64,000 bases of DNA, taken from positions 9,472,650-9,536,649 of the forward strand of contig OU744448.1 in NCBI GenBank assembly GCA_916610825.1, in the 5' to 3' direction. A program made the position numbers and the translations under genes. Below are positions 24,165 through 35,258 of the stretch, piece after piece. The DNA comes from Haliclystus octoradiatus. Taxonomy: Eukaryota > Cnidaria > Staurozoa > Stauromedusae > Haliclystidae. Every line of letters starts with the position of its first letter. Within the stretch, counting starts at the first letter, position 1. Below the pieces are notes generated by a model. It had not been told where the DNA came from. It made no database searches and worked only from the letters and a program-made list of their open reading frames with translations.

Positions 24165-24279
24165 CTACAGAAGAAATAAAATGAGAAATAATGATTTCCA
24201 CAGCTAGGAACTCCTTTCACTGTTGCTGCAATTAATTAATTGCAGCTATTTAATTCTTTTGCAGCATCTAAGTGGTTCA

Positions 24280-24403
24280 TTACCACAGCTAAAAATGCAA
24301 TGGACTGTTCATGAACTGTTAATAAATTTGATAAAGTCCTTTAAAATTGGTCCATTTAACGTTCATGAAGTGTTCATGAACTCTGGACTGTTTTACAGAG
24401 GGG
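24280..24403. repeat. TTCATGAAC-rich short repeat upstream of the Ulp1 exon
   Basis: Contains GACTGTTCATGAACTGTTAA, CCATTTAACGTTCATGAA and TGTTCATGAACTCTGGACTG. Same family as the PFAS intron copies at 7723-7850. Confidence 0.5.
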
Positions 24404-24710
24404 ACAACCGCCAGTTGTAATCACACTTTGAGAACAATAGAATTACTGCAGGCACAACTGTCAACTTATTAAGGTTAAATTTCATCACTTTTTCATTTCA
24501 AAATAATCTCAAAACCAATTTAAGATTTGAATCATAAACCTCCAATTGGTGTTCCAGCAATTTGATTGGCTAACAGCCTTGTTTTGATCACACAGCCAAA
24601 ACAAAGGAAATTTAAAATTTATATGATTTTGCAGAATAAAAATTATCAAAACCAAATAATTCAACAAACAAAAATGGAAACAATTTGTTACACATTTAGT
24701 TGACAGTTAA

Positions 24711-25491
24711 ATGGAGAATACTCACCGGGGAACATTGCGCACTAAACCAATTCATACGTCATCAATTCAAATAAAGCTTTGAGAAAAGCTGCCGTGCGTG
24801 GGAGTGAGCTTCGTTTTTATTATTCTGGCCTTATGTTGATTTTATGGTAAAGTAGGCTAATGAACAAATTAAAATCACAATTTGGTAGCTATGCTACATA
24901 CTTCATGGTTTCATTATTTTATTACGTTCTGGACTAGAATGAATTGTTTACTATGTGATCAACAGTATAATAACCATAAAAGTATGATATGCAGAAGCGG
25001 TATTAGTTCGATCGGTTCGATTGGTATGTTGAACGAAAAGTAACACTAAACAAGAACCTTGTTTAACATTTTGATTTTCGTTATAAAGCCAAGTCCTTGT
25101 GTTTCTTGACGTCTTTTGCGTATCGACTATCGTTCTTATTCATGTTTTTGATGTAAAGATCGGTCCATAAAAACTTGCCAGCTAATAACAAGGCAACTTC
25201 AGTAAATATAACCAAGGATAAATATACCAAAAGCAAACTAATGTGATAATTCAATAAAACTGTGCGAATCTGAGTTTAATGCATGGAGTGAATCATTGTT
25301 TATAAACATTGATTCTTTGATGATTGTCACAAGTTCACGGCTTCGACATTTGTTTCTGTCTCGTGTTTTTGATTATTTCGTTCAAAACAATAGAATAAAG
25401 GCAAGGCCAGCTCTGTTTCAAAACGAGTACTTGAATTTGGTATGAAGAATTCAAGTTGCGCGTGCAACGTTCCCCGGTCAATATTCTCCTT
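24711..25491. mobile_element. 781 bp non-autonomous element with TTAA target site (inside MULE)
   Basis: TTAA at 24707-24710 and 25492-25495. TIRs begin ATGGAGAATACTCACCGGGG and end with the inverse CCCCGGTCAATATTCTCCTT. Homologous in opposite orientation to the elements at 43637-44411 and 54913-55687. TTAA duplication is typical of piggyBac-type elements. No protein is encoded. Confidence 0.8.
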
Positions 25492-25495
25492 TTAA

Positions 25496-25957
25496 TTCAC
25501 AACACCGTTCCTTTGTAAAGAAACAATCCGACAGCAGCTTAGAACTGCATGAAATATCTCCCATTGTCACAAATGTAAATAATTTACGTCTAGATTTGAT
25601 TGTAAAAATGTAGAGGCATGGATTTCATTAATTATATAAAGTAAAACAGTTAATTAATGGGACCGAATGAAAACAGTATAATTCTACAATTTCTTGGGTT
25701 TATTTTGAGAAGCTTACTGCTTCTGAAATCCATAAATGTTAACTTATTTGTATCAAAAATGCTTTACTGGAGAATAACAAACGCAGGGAAAAAATAGCAA
25801 AAAACAGCAGTTTGGCGTTCGAAGCAGAAGGGTGCACTCTGATTTGACCAAGCTGTATCTTGTGAAGATTTTGACAGAATATGGGAGAAAATTATCAGAT
25901 TAGAGCAAGTAAATCAATATATTGCCACCAAAAATGTTGCTTTGTTTTATAAAAGAG
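25496..25957. other. MULE spacer
   Basis: AT-rich, no gene seen. Lies between the TTAA element and the last transposase exon; a donor-like G|GTAACTC occurs at the transposase stop codon, but joining it to the Ulp1 exon would break the Ulp1 frame. Confidence 0.35.
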
Positions 25958-26124
25958 TTACCACACAGCATCCATGTTTTTGTCAGGTATTTGATCCTTT
26001 TTCGATAGAAAAACGATTTTACCAAATAAGAATTCATCACTTCTTTGTTCATTCTTTACCTGTCCATTTTGATTTTGCTTTGACTTCTTTGCTCTTTTGA
26101 TGTTTGTAGCTGTAGCTGCGGTGT
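25958..26124 (-). CDS. MULE transposase last exon
   Basis: Acceptor CCGCAG; begins in phase 1 and encodes DTAATATNIKRAKKSKQNQ through KNMDAVW and a stop. Phase fits the donor CCAG|GTATGA of the preceding exon. Confidence 0.65.
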
Positions 26125-29100
26125 CTGCGGAATTTAACAATTTAAGTCAATGTAAGTTAAGTAAGAATCTGCATAATCCATAATGGTACGGTAACCTGGC
26201 GATATTTACAAGCAGCATGTCATTTAAGTTTTCATCATATAATATAGTCATATTTCAGAGTCAAGAGAAAATACAACATAGATTTTTTTCTGATTTTAGT
26301 ATATGATTTGGACCAAACCTCAGCAAATCCAGAAAAATACAGTTGAAATGTGGAGGGATTCAGAAAAGCTAAACTTTTTTCGTGCACCGTGTGTGGGTTA
26401 TCAATCATACCTGGCTCCCCAGTTTCCAAATAGATCTTCATCTTACTCTCCTCAATCCTATTCTCAAAAGCTGCGCCAAATCTTCTTTTGATGGCCTTGT
26501 TTTTTGGAGGCACAGGAAGCTGAATTTGATGGCTCTGCTTTGTACTTCTACACGTTTCTTTCTTTTCTTTTTCATCTTTTCCTTGAGCTTTATTCTTTTT
26601 CTCTTTTTTTCTTTGTTGTTTATCCCGCTTCTTTTTACTTTTCTGTATGATTAGGCCATGATCTGTTGGAATATTTTGCTTTAATATGAAGAGTGCTTCG
26701 TTCAACTTTTTTCTACAACTATCAAGGGCCTTATTATTATCAACTATGTAGGATAGCGTTTTAATCTGATGCAGCACATCTCTGCAAACCAAAGCCGTAC
26801 TGGTATTCTCCTTTTCCAGCAAGGGTAAAGTAGGAGCTAACTCTTCAGGAGAACCAACATAGTCGCAACCTCCACCAACTTCAATGAAGTCTGGCAGGTC
26901 TGTCTGAACTGTTATTGTCGAAGGAGATTGTTCTTTTAAAACTCTTCTATAGGGTAATGTCACATTTTCATCAAGTGTGAAATATGGCGACTGGCGGTAT
27001 TTAATGCAGAAACTGGAAAATGAATATCCATTCAACTTGGTGATAACGCAGAACATATGCCTACAAGGCAAGAACGATTTACACCAATCCTCGCATGTGC
27101 AATTTGGCATAGCAGAGGGGTTGATATGCACAACATGTATGACCTCTGATCTGCTGGAACTCTTCACTCTTGCCACACCTTTTTCTTGTTCCCAAACATG
27201 ATTGGCTGGTGTCCTGTTGGCCAAGTCAAGTTTTAACATTGCTCTTTTCACAAATTTGGTTGGACGGTTGTGGAGGTAGCTTGGGACATCTCTTGAATAT
27301 GATTTGTACGAGTTACATGACTTTTGGTTTTTTTCAACATACCTGGTAATTAAAAAGTAGAAAGCTTTTACTTGTATAATTAATTAATTTTTAATGTATG
27401 CCGTAGTGTAGCCTTATTTGTTTACAGATATAGCTGTCACAACATCACTGATATCATTATTTTTATTTCCTGGTTGGTAGCACAACTCAAATGCTAGACA
27501 ATTTGTGTCAGGGGTGGGTCGATTCGGATTTTCTCATAATCTATTAATCGAGGACAAGAATCGATTCAGAATCTATTAATCGAGGACAAGAATCCATTCA
27601 GAATCGATTAATCGTTCAAAAACAATAGCCCTATTGTAGTTCGGGTTTACGAAATTATTCATTATTAAGTTTACATGAATGGCGTTTTCCCCGTGAAATA
27701 AATGTAATGAATTCACTTCAAATATGTTTGATTATTTCATCGTGTTAATTGGTATGTCAATTATCAATTTTTAGTCGCATGTTTTTGTTTTTCGTGAGCG
27801 CCAATATATTCCAAATTTTCAATGCCATCTTTTTCATTGGAAAAAATAGAATTTCATGCAAATACTGAATCAATGATGAAACTATTGATTATTCCAAAAC
27901 AATTTGTGTTTAGGTTTAGAATTAAGAGCACAAATTTGAATGATTTGAATTAAATTGAATTGAATTAAAATAAACTGTTCTTACCCTCACATGTTTTCGA
28001 ACATGTTTTTATCGTAACGCTGGAAAGGTGATGACCTCTTCATGATAACAATAGACAATATCAAAAATTTTGTCAAATGGTGTGGCAAATAATTAACGGA
28101 GTTGAATTACAATGCTTCGCGATGAAAACAAACATTTACAATCTATTCAAAGAGGCTTAATTGCGGAGGAATAAATCAAATAAGTTTTGTTTTCAATAAA
28201 TAAGATCTACATTAAGAAGAACAGAACACAATATAAATAATAAACTATTTTATTTGTACAAAAAAACGCTAAAGAAACAAAAGTTTTTTTTACGATTAAT
28301 CAATTCAAAATTTCATAATCGATTCATGAAATCATGATCAATTAGTTGATGGATCGGACCCACCCCTAATTTGTGTTTACATTTCATATTCATGATAGGC
28401 ATCATATAGAGGTCTTAATTACTACATCACTACATTGTAATCATAGTACTATCTATGACACGCTGTATTGGAAAAAAAGGATTGAGAATTCTTTTCATAG
28501 TCGGGAATATAAAATCAACTGATGAGAAAATAATTGAAGAGGTCGAGAATTTATGTAGGCCATATAAAATCTCATGGTAAGAAATTTGAGAAAATAATAA
28601 ATGCGGTCGAGAATATAAACTAAAATTGTGATAAAATAATTTGGTAGATAGACTAGAACTTAAAATGCCTAAAATTGTATGCATATAGATCCAGGAAGTT
28701 GGCAAGAGCCTCTTCTATCAATGTTGTGTGTGACCCAATCATTAAGGTATTTGCCTTCTTAAAACTCGAGCTACGGTATGGTATATTTTATTTCTTCATT
28801 ACAATATTTTAATCTAGCGCCTACAATTATTTGTTTATTATGAAATAAAATACAAGCGTGCTAATAAATTACGAAGGAAACGGCGTATATATCTGCTCTT
28901 TGCAACAGAATGTAGCAGTATGGGCGTCAACACTTACATGGTGTTGACAGTATAATGATAGTACATTTATCAGTGGTCACTCATTGTGACATTCGTTTAC
29001 CAATTTCCATCTTAACTTATTAGCTCTTGATATCATATAAAAATGTTATTTCATAATAACGGAATAATTTTAGGAGTTAGACTAACATATTGAATGGATG

Positions 29101-32100
29101 AAATCATATAGATATGATATACTGTACTATACCGTAGCTTGCATTTTAAGAAGGCAAAAACACATCACATCAAAATACCCTAACCTCCTGGATCTGTCTG
29201 CATACAATTTTAGGCATTTTATAGATTATCTACCAAATTATTATCTTACCATTTGATTTTATATTCTCAACCTCTTTTATTATTTTCTCAAATTTGTCAC
29301 TGTGTGATTTCAAATTCTCAACCACAAAATAATTCTGTACCCTTTTTGCTATTTCCCACTCTGTGACTTTATTTTGTCGACTACCAAATTAATTCTTGAC
29401 ACTTTTTGTCCACTACGGGACTTCATAACTATCATTAGTCTTAACGTAAAAAAAAATTATAATCACAATTTGGACTGCATATGCAGGTTGATTGATAATT
29501 ATCGAAAAGGCTGCTCTTTGATGCAAACTTGGTAGGCCTCTGGAGTTAAACAGGCTACTTTCCACTTGTTAATTTTGATTTTCAAATTGTTTTAGGATAT
29601 TCTGTGGATGGATTTCAAAGTACTATTTCAATGGCTATTAGTATGCTTCTAATTGAAAATGGAACAAATGATAATGAGCTGGCATATTAGATATCAATCA
29701 TCATATGTGCTTTACTTACTTGCTGTAGGAATCTGGCATAAACTTATTCACTAAGATGTTGCATAGCTGTGTAAGAGTACACCTTCTTTTTTTCTTGAGG
29801 TATTTGTATTTCAAAATCCTGTTTTGCCTTTCAATACCATTATTGGTTTTCACAAGTACTTGAAAGCTGTTGCTGCGGAATGCCCACACCCATCTCTAAA
29901 GCAGAAATCAATGTTGTATTAGTGAAGTAAATACAGGCTTGACCAAAGCAACCCACAATAAGCATGACAGGGGCATACTTTACTAGTTCCAGGCAAGGTT
30001 AAATAGATTACTAACAGAGATATTTAAATATATTATTAGATTAGTTTGCCATGATATGCTTTTCATGCATGGATTACATTATCAAAGTTCCTGCATTTCC
30101 CTTCGATTTATGTTTGCATAATAATAAACTAAATGTTCAGTTAATCATATTTCTGAGCTGTAATATCTTCCAGATAAGATTTCATATTCAAGCTCTACCA
30201 GCTGCATATACCTTAATGCATCACTCTGATAGAAGCAGGCAGATATGACTTACTTTGTACTGCGGTTTCCATGTTTTGTTAAAATAGTTTTGTAGCTGTT
30301 TGCTGTTTTTCCATATCGTTGATACTGCTAGTTCTTCCACGTTTTTCTCATATTCATCTACATTACTTGCATTTGCTATTTTCCTAAGCATTGTTAAAAC
30401 TTGCTTCTTGTTTCCGGAAACTCCATTCTCAATTTTGCTGACCCATCTAGTCCATGCTTGCTCCCTGTGAAAGTCACATATATACACAAACGGTGCAACT
30501 TCCTTAAACACCTCCTCCAAACTATTAATTTCTTTTTCGTCAAAGTCAGTCATAAAATGCTTTGCTTTCCAGTTTACATTCTTTTCCTTGATAATCTTTA
30601 ATGCTCGTTTTATCTCATCACCAGTTTCGTTTTGGATAATGAATGTTGCCACAACTTCGTATTTCACATTTGTTTTTACACATAAGAAAAATAATGGCAT
30701 AGCGTAGCGCATGGTCTTGTAAGTCGCATCCATTAAAACGATTTCCCCATACTTCTCAAGTAGCTTCATTTGCTGCTTGGTTTGATGTATGAAGAGAAAC
30801 TTTTGTATTTCTTCTTTTTCGTCGTTTGCCATTCTTTTATCCAGATAAAAAAAATCTTTTTCATACTCTTTGACTGATTTCCATTTTTCTATGTGAAGTC
30901 TTAAGTTTTCTTGCTCATCTTTATGCAAAAGCCTTCTTGTTTGTGCCAAATATATGTGTTTTCTCACTTGTTCCAATGTAGGGAAGAACCTTCTATTTGT
31001 CTTGGAGATATCATGGTCAGGAAATTTGCTTTTGACGAATTTTACTAGATGTCGCTGCATTTCATCAGCTTCTAAAACTTCCTCGTCAAGGCTCCTATCT
31101 ATCTCATCGATTATTATACGATCAAGCGGCTGCATTATGCCAGTACACTAAAATCAAAAGAAAGTTACAAGTCTTTTTACAAGAGATATGTCACATGTTT
31201 TGTTTAGGTGATTCTGTGTCAGCAAATTCAGAAAATTAGTACCCTAGCAGTAACAACAGCCACTGTGCTTTGTCATTCAGTTATATAAAACTACGCAATG
31301 TACATTTCATAATATGCAATATTATCAGGGTGCCACATCATCTTAGTAATATGTTTGTTTCTGGTTTTAGTCCAATTTCATTGTCTAACAAACAACAAAC
31401 TCACCAACAATGAATTTAAATAGCAATTTACAGTCAGAGCTTTCTTAATGTACATTGTAGCCTATTGTACATGTTTACTGTTTTCATCATGCTTCTATGA
31501 ATTTTTGTTATCATAGATAGATAGATTTGATACAGGGATTTCCAGGCTAAGTAAGATTTTTCACAGTTTATAAGTATGATTCATTATAAGGTTGTTGATT
31601 CTTGATGTTATAGGATAACAAAGGATCCAAAGACTATGAAGCGCACTAAGCGACTAAGAAGGTTTTGGCTGTGAATTATGGAACCTTTATCTGATTTTTG
31701 ACAGGTTCACAGTGAATTTTCACAACAGCATCTAAAAAATAGTACTGAGAACAAGTTGGTATTCAGGTTATTACTTCCCCTGCGAAAAACTGTGCATGAG
31801 TTCATAAACATTAAATGGCTCAAAATTTTCATGAAATGTTCATAATAGGGATAGGAATTACATTTTGCCTAGAGATTTGATCTATTGTAGTTAGGTAGGT
31901 CTACCTTATTATGACTCTAGTATTCATTTCAAATTGTTTCACTTAAGATCAACTTACAGTGGATTTACAAACAATTAGACATGTTTAAAAAAATTATTGA
32001 TGAAAAACTTCATGAATAGAATTCAATAGAAATGTCATTAATCTAGCAACTAACAGATTCAATATTATGCATAGATTTATATCAACAGTACTGTGAATGA

Positions 32101-33256
32101 AGACCAGCATGCTATTCACATACATTAACGCCTACCTCTCCTACTATGTGATTGTGCTTGTCAACATTTGGCAATTCCACAAGAAAACACCTTTCCATTT
32201 CTTGTTCCCCTTTTTCCAGATTCCTCCTTATTGCAGCTGATGTTTTCTTACGATGATGTCCACTGCTCATGGAAATCTAATTGAAAAAGGAATGATTAAA
32301 ACTTATACATTTTACAGGTAAGGTTCACTTGTTCATATCATCAGTTATTTATTTTAGTCAACTGGTTGTGAAAATCCCCCGCCCTGTTTCATTCCCAAGT
32401 CATAAACATTACAATACAGTATGATTACCTTGCAAGATGGGAATGTCAGCATCTCTTTGATTTTTATTTGGACCGGGCAATCTACCTTTTTTGTAGTTTG
32501 GATTTTCGCATATTTTTTCTTTGTGCTGTGCTCTGGTTCCTTAAAGGAGAAAGCAAATTCATGTGTTCATTGACTAAATGTGTGACGAGTATTCCATGTT
32601 GTATAATAATATTTAAGTAATTTCTTATCAAAATCCTTTTTGAATCATTCCAATAATTACAAACATGTATTTAGTATTGTAAAGAGCAGTGTAAAGTGTG
32701 AAAACTTACAAATGTAATTTCTATTGTGAGTTTTCACATTTCAAACTGCTTTATAGAATGGCTTGATTGATTTATAATATCCATTCTGCAAAGTACAACA
32801 AGCTTAATCAGACCTTGCAGAAAAGTTACCACTATTAACAGGTGACTTCTGTTTAGGAAACAAAAGGTTTGTTTGTTTGTGTTTATGCAGGAGCTGATAA
32901 CCTAGCATTATTCACAGCACTGATCACAATAGGGGACATTTTGTCATTTAAGATACTACAGATATATGTGGATACTGTGCACTGGTTATACTATTCAGGC
33001 CACTTTATGCAATCTCAATTGTTAGTTCATGAACCGTTGTGCTGAATATGACAATGGATAGATCACCGTAACTTCTCTTAATAAACTTTAAAATAACCAA
33101 TCTGTTATCTGAGTTACGTAACTCTATATACCTTCAATTCTTTAATTTTATGCTGAATTTGACCATGTTGGCAACTATACCACTTGGTATTAACTGATAC
33201 ATAGGGCATGGAGTTAAGCCACCACTGAATTTTGTATTGCCCGTCTTTTTGTAGGC
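25958..33256 (-). CDS. MULE transposase, at least seven exons
   Basis: Exons 33132-33256 (5' limit uncertain), 32429-32539, 32136-32276, 30254-31147, 29720-29895, 26411-27342 and 25958-26124 join with matching phases into roughly 848 codons. N-terminal part has WYSCQHG, DCPVQIKI and HNHIVGE, a Cys/Cys/HxH arrangement as in WRKY/FLYWCH-type fingers of MULE transposases. The DDE core follows: first Asp in VLMDATYKT, second in HFMTDFDEKE, and Glu in KTNNGIERQNRILKYKYL, with CDFHREQAW between. Then a SWIM finger, CTCEDWCKSFLPCRH, and a Lys-rich tail. No frameshift in the modelled exons, so the coding part may be intact. The true start exon is not certain. Confidence 0.85.
26411..27342 (-). CDS. 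MULE transposase exon with SWIM zinc finger and basic tail
   Basis: Acceptor TTACCAG, donor CCAG|GTATGA. Encodes YVEKNQKSCNSYKSYSRD, VVHINPSAMPNCTCEDWCK..CRH (SWIM, CxC...CxH), IKYRQSPYFTLDE, and then KKKRDKQQRKKEKKNKAQ, a likely nuclear localisation or DNA-contact tail. Confidence 0.85.
27509..28368. mobile_element. 860 bp non-autonomous hAT-type element with 8 bp target duplication (inside MULE)
   Basis: ATTTGTGT flanks both sides (27501-27508 and 28369-28376). Ends are CAGGGGTGGGTC and GACCCACCCCTA, a common hAT terminus. Interior repeats ATTAATCGAGGACAAGAATC; no coding capacity. It lies in a transposase intron, so it need not disrupt the gene. Confidence 0.82.
28435..29430. repeat. ~1 kb foldback with minisatellite arms (inside MULE intron)
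   Basis: CCTTCTTAAAA/CTCGAGCTACGGTATGGTAT near 28750 pairs with ATACCGTAGCTTGCATTTTAAGAAGG near 29130; the arms continue outward through CCTAAAATTGTATGCA and GAGAATATAAA-type repeats. The centre is near 28950. Ends are not sharp. Confidence 0.6.
29720..29895 (-). CDS. MULE transposase exon with catalytic Glu
   Basis: 176 bp, acceptor GCTTTAG, donor GCAA|GTAAGT. Encodes RWVWAFRSNSFQVLVKTNNG then IERQNRILKYKYL. TNN.xE is the third DDE position in MULE transposases. Phase 0 in, phase 2 out. Confidence 0.87.
30254..31147 (-). CDS. MULE transposase core exon (first two catalytic Asp)
   Basis: 894 bp, 298 codons, acceptor TTTTAG, donor AAA|GTAAGT. Encodes FFPTLEQVRKHIYLAQ, then VLMDATYKTMRYAMPLFFL and FMTDFDEKE, and YICDFHREQAWTRWV, the RNase H-like MULE fold. 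Confidence 0.9.
31776..32135. other. MULE intron, one TTCATGAAC-family remnant
   Basis: CCCCTGCGAAAAACTGTGCA at 31778 followed by TTCATGAAATGTTCATAA marks a decayed copy of the short dispersed family. The rest of 31148-32135 shows nothing else. Confidence 0.4.
32136..32276 (-). CDS. MULE transposase exon with HxH zinc ligands
   Basis: 141 bp, 47 codons. Acceptor CAATTAG, donor GAG|GTAGGC. Encodes ISMSSGHHRKKTSAAIRRNL and LPNVDKHNHIVGE; the HNH pair likely completes the N-terminal finger. Confidence 0.75.
32429..32539 (-). CDS. MULE transposase exon with zinc-finger Cys
   Basis: 111 bp, 37 codons. Acceptor TTTAAG, donor CAAG|GTAATC. Encodes EPEHSTKKKYAKIQTTKKVD then CPVQIKIKEMLTFPSCK. Confidence 0.72.
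33132..33256 (-). CDS. MULE transposase 5' exon (upstream limit uncertain)
   Basis: Acceptor-like AACAG before LQKDGQYKIQWWLN; ends GAATTGAAG|GTATAT. Encodes NTKWYSCQHGQIQHKIKEL, where Cys of WYSC probably starts the finger. The frame stays open up to an ATG at 33320, so the exon could instead be the first one. Confidence 0.6.
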
Positions 33257-35024
33257 CTGTTTGATGAACAAAAAGATTATTATAATTCTTCAACATTTGA
33301 TCGAGATTGCACCACATCACAAAATTGTTTTATTATGATATTTGAATTATTACACCATTATATAGAGCTATTGCCAAAAAGATTATAATTGATGTTAAAT
33401 ATATTTTACTGTATGATGAGCCAGGCCCATCGCAAGGATATTTGGAAAAGAGGAAAATGAAATACTGGAAAATATTTTCAAATACTGCATAGAAGCTGTA
33501 TCCTGCATTCTGTAAGTCCAAAGGAATAGAAACTTTTGGAATTCAAGGTCAAAATATATTTTTATTAGCCACAAATATACATTTGGACTCGCATCTATAT
33601 AGATGTTTGGAAACCCACAAATGCAGGAATGCATGCAGCTTTCAGTTATGCAAAGAAATATAAAAGTAATACTTTTTTAATTTGTGTATTATGCTGTACA
33701 GTGAAACCTGTAGTATACAGTCAAACTCGGTTAATATCCCCTCTTTTAATATCCCACCTTGCTTAATATCCCCACATAAAACTGATTTCTATTTTCCATT
33801 CTCCATAACAACTCTCATATTCCAACCTTGTTTAATATCCCACTTTTCATTCAAACCAGAGGAGGGCTATTAAGCAATAGCAGCCAGCTACTAGAGGTAG
33901 ATAAATTGACCATTATAGACAGGTGACCTTTATATACAGGTTTGATTTTATAGAAAACACTATTTTAAACATTGTAAGAGTGAACACTTTTAAGTGATTG
34001 ATGCACAGTTTCCTATGAGCTATTGATACATGATTATTGTGCACTAATTGATTTGCATTATTATACTACCACAACTTCTACACGAGATCTACAAGCATCT
34101 ACACGACAATCTTGCTCATAAAATGGTTTTGAAAACTCATGATCAATTTGGAAATTCTCATTCGTGATATCATGTTCGAATTGTAAGATTGATTGTGTTT
34201 TCGAACCACGTTTTGCTATGGTGATTTGGATTCAAACTCTAAACCAATCAGATTGATTAAATCATTTTCGCTAAACAAAGACAGGTTGTGGCTGCTGTAT
34301 AAAGTTGACCGTTATTACAGGTTTGACTGTATTCAAATTTGCAATTTGAAGGCTGAGGAATGCATTTTTGCTGTATAATATTACACGTCTACACAGCTCC
34401 AATGAGCCTCACTGTTTACATTGCACAATGCTCAGACATGTTTCTGGATGATTACACTGTTTATTATTGTCAGTCAGTATCGTATCAATGCCTACCTGTT
34501 TCACCAAAGTTCTTCTTTTCTGTCCTCCAAACAGCAAAAGTTGCTGTATTTTCTAAACTATATTCTCTTATCAGTGAGTCTAAATTGTCAAGGCTTGAGA
34601 CTAACCCTGAATTGTCTGTGATTTGCTCTTTGAAATGGGAACGCCATAATCCATTCTTGAATCACTGGAAGCTTTATCTCCATATTTCCCCTCATTTTCC
34701 ATTGTGTTGATAGGTAAAAACCAGGTAAAAAATGGGAGTAGTACTCAAATGAATCCAGTGAGAGTCTCAATTACGATGCTGAGATATACCTGATTATACC
34801 AAACCAGACAAACATTCACAAACTGACATACAGTATTACTGTAATGATATTATTTCTGTTTGTATTTGTAAAAACATGTGCTTGATTTATTGATCTTTCA
34901 AAAATGTATAGGATTGTCATTTTTGCATAACATTACAAACGGCACAATGCACCTATTGATTCATAGAATTGATAGATTATTAGATTATTGAAGTTACAGC
35001 TTATTACAAAATTATATAATCAAC
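33257..35024. other. MULE 5' region with dispersed repeat fragments
   Basis: Between the first recognised transposase exon and the LTR element. Holds an inverted copy (about 33719-33865) of the PFAS intron 3 tandem unit, and at 33905-33945 and 34300-34330 segments with GACCATTATAGACAGGTGAC / ACAGGTTTGAC, also seen at about 12665-12715. No supported gene; an upstream transposase exon could be here. Confidence 0.4.
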
Positions 35025-35029
35025 ATAAT

Positions 35030-35181
35030 TGTTATAACGTATAGAATAAACATGAATAATGTATAAGTATGTAATCATAAGTTCAAGCTCTCCCTAAGCT
35101 TACATGTGCTACTGAACTTATTGAGTAGCCTCATTTACATGAATAGTAAGTTACAGACTAAAGATGGCTAACATTATAACA
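35030..35181 (-). repeat. 3' LTR (152 bp)
   Basis: Identical to 39220-39371. Preceded on the minus strand by the polypurine tract AAAAAGGGAGA. Unusually short for an LTR. Confidence 0.95.
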
Positions 35182-35258
35182 TCTCCCTTTTTCACTGATT
35201 ATATCATTATAATGTTTTTATTTATTTTATTTTATTTTTACTGTATAGGTACAGTACA

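Noticed and set aside
25958..26140. Splicing of the last transposase exon onto the Ulp1 exon to give one polyprotein
   Set aside because: A donor-like GTAACT exists at the stop codon, but it is phase 2 and the Ulp1 exon must enter in phase 0. Not supported without transcripts.
34360..34710. 116-codon plus-strand ORF inside the MULE
   Set aside because: No domain recognised, low-complexity composition; overlaps another frame of similar length and an antisense ORF.
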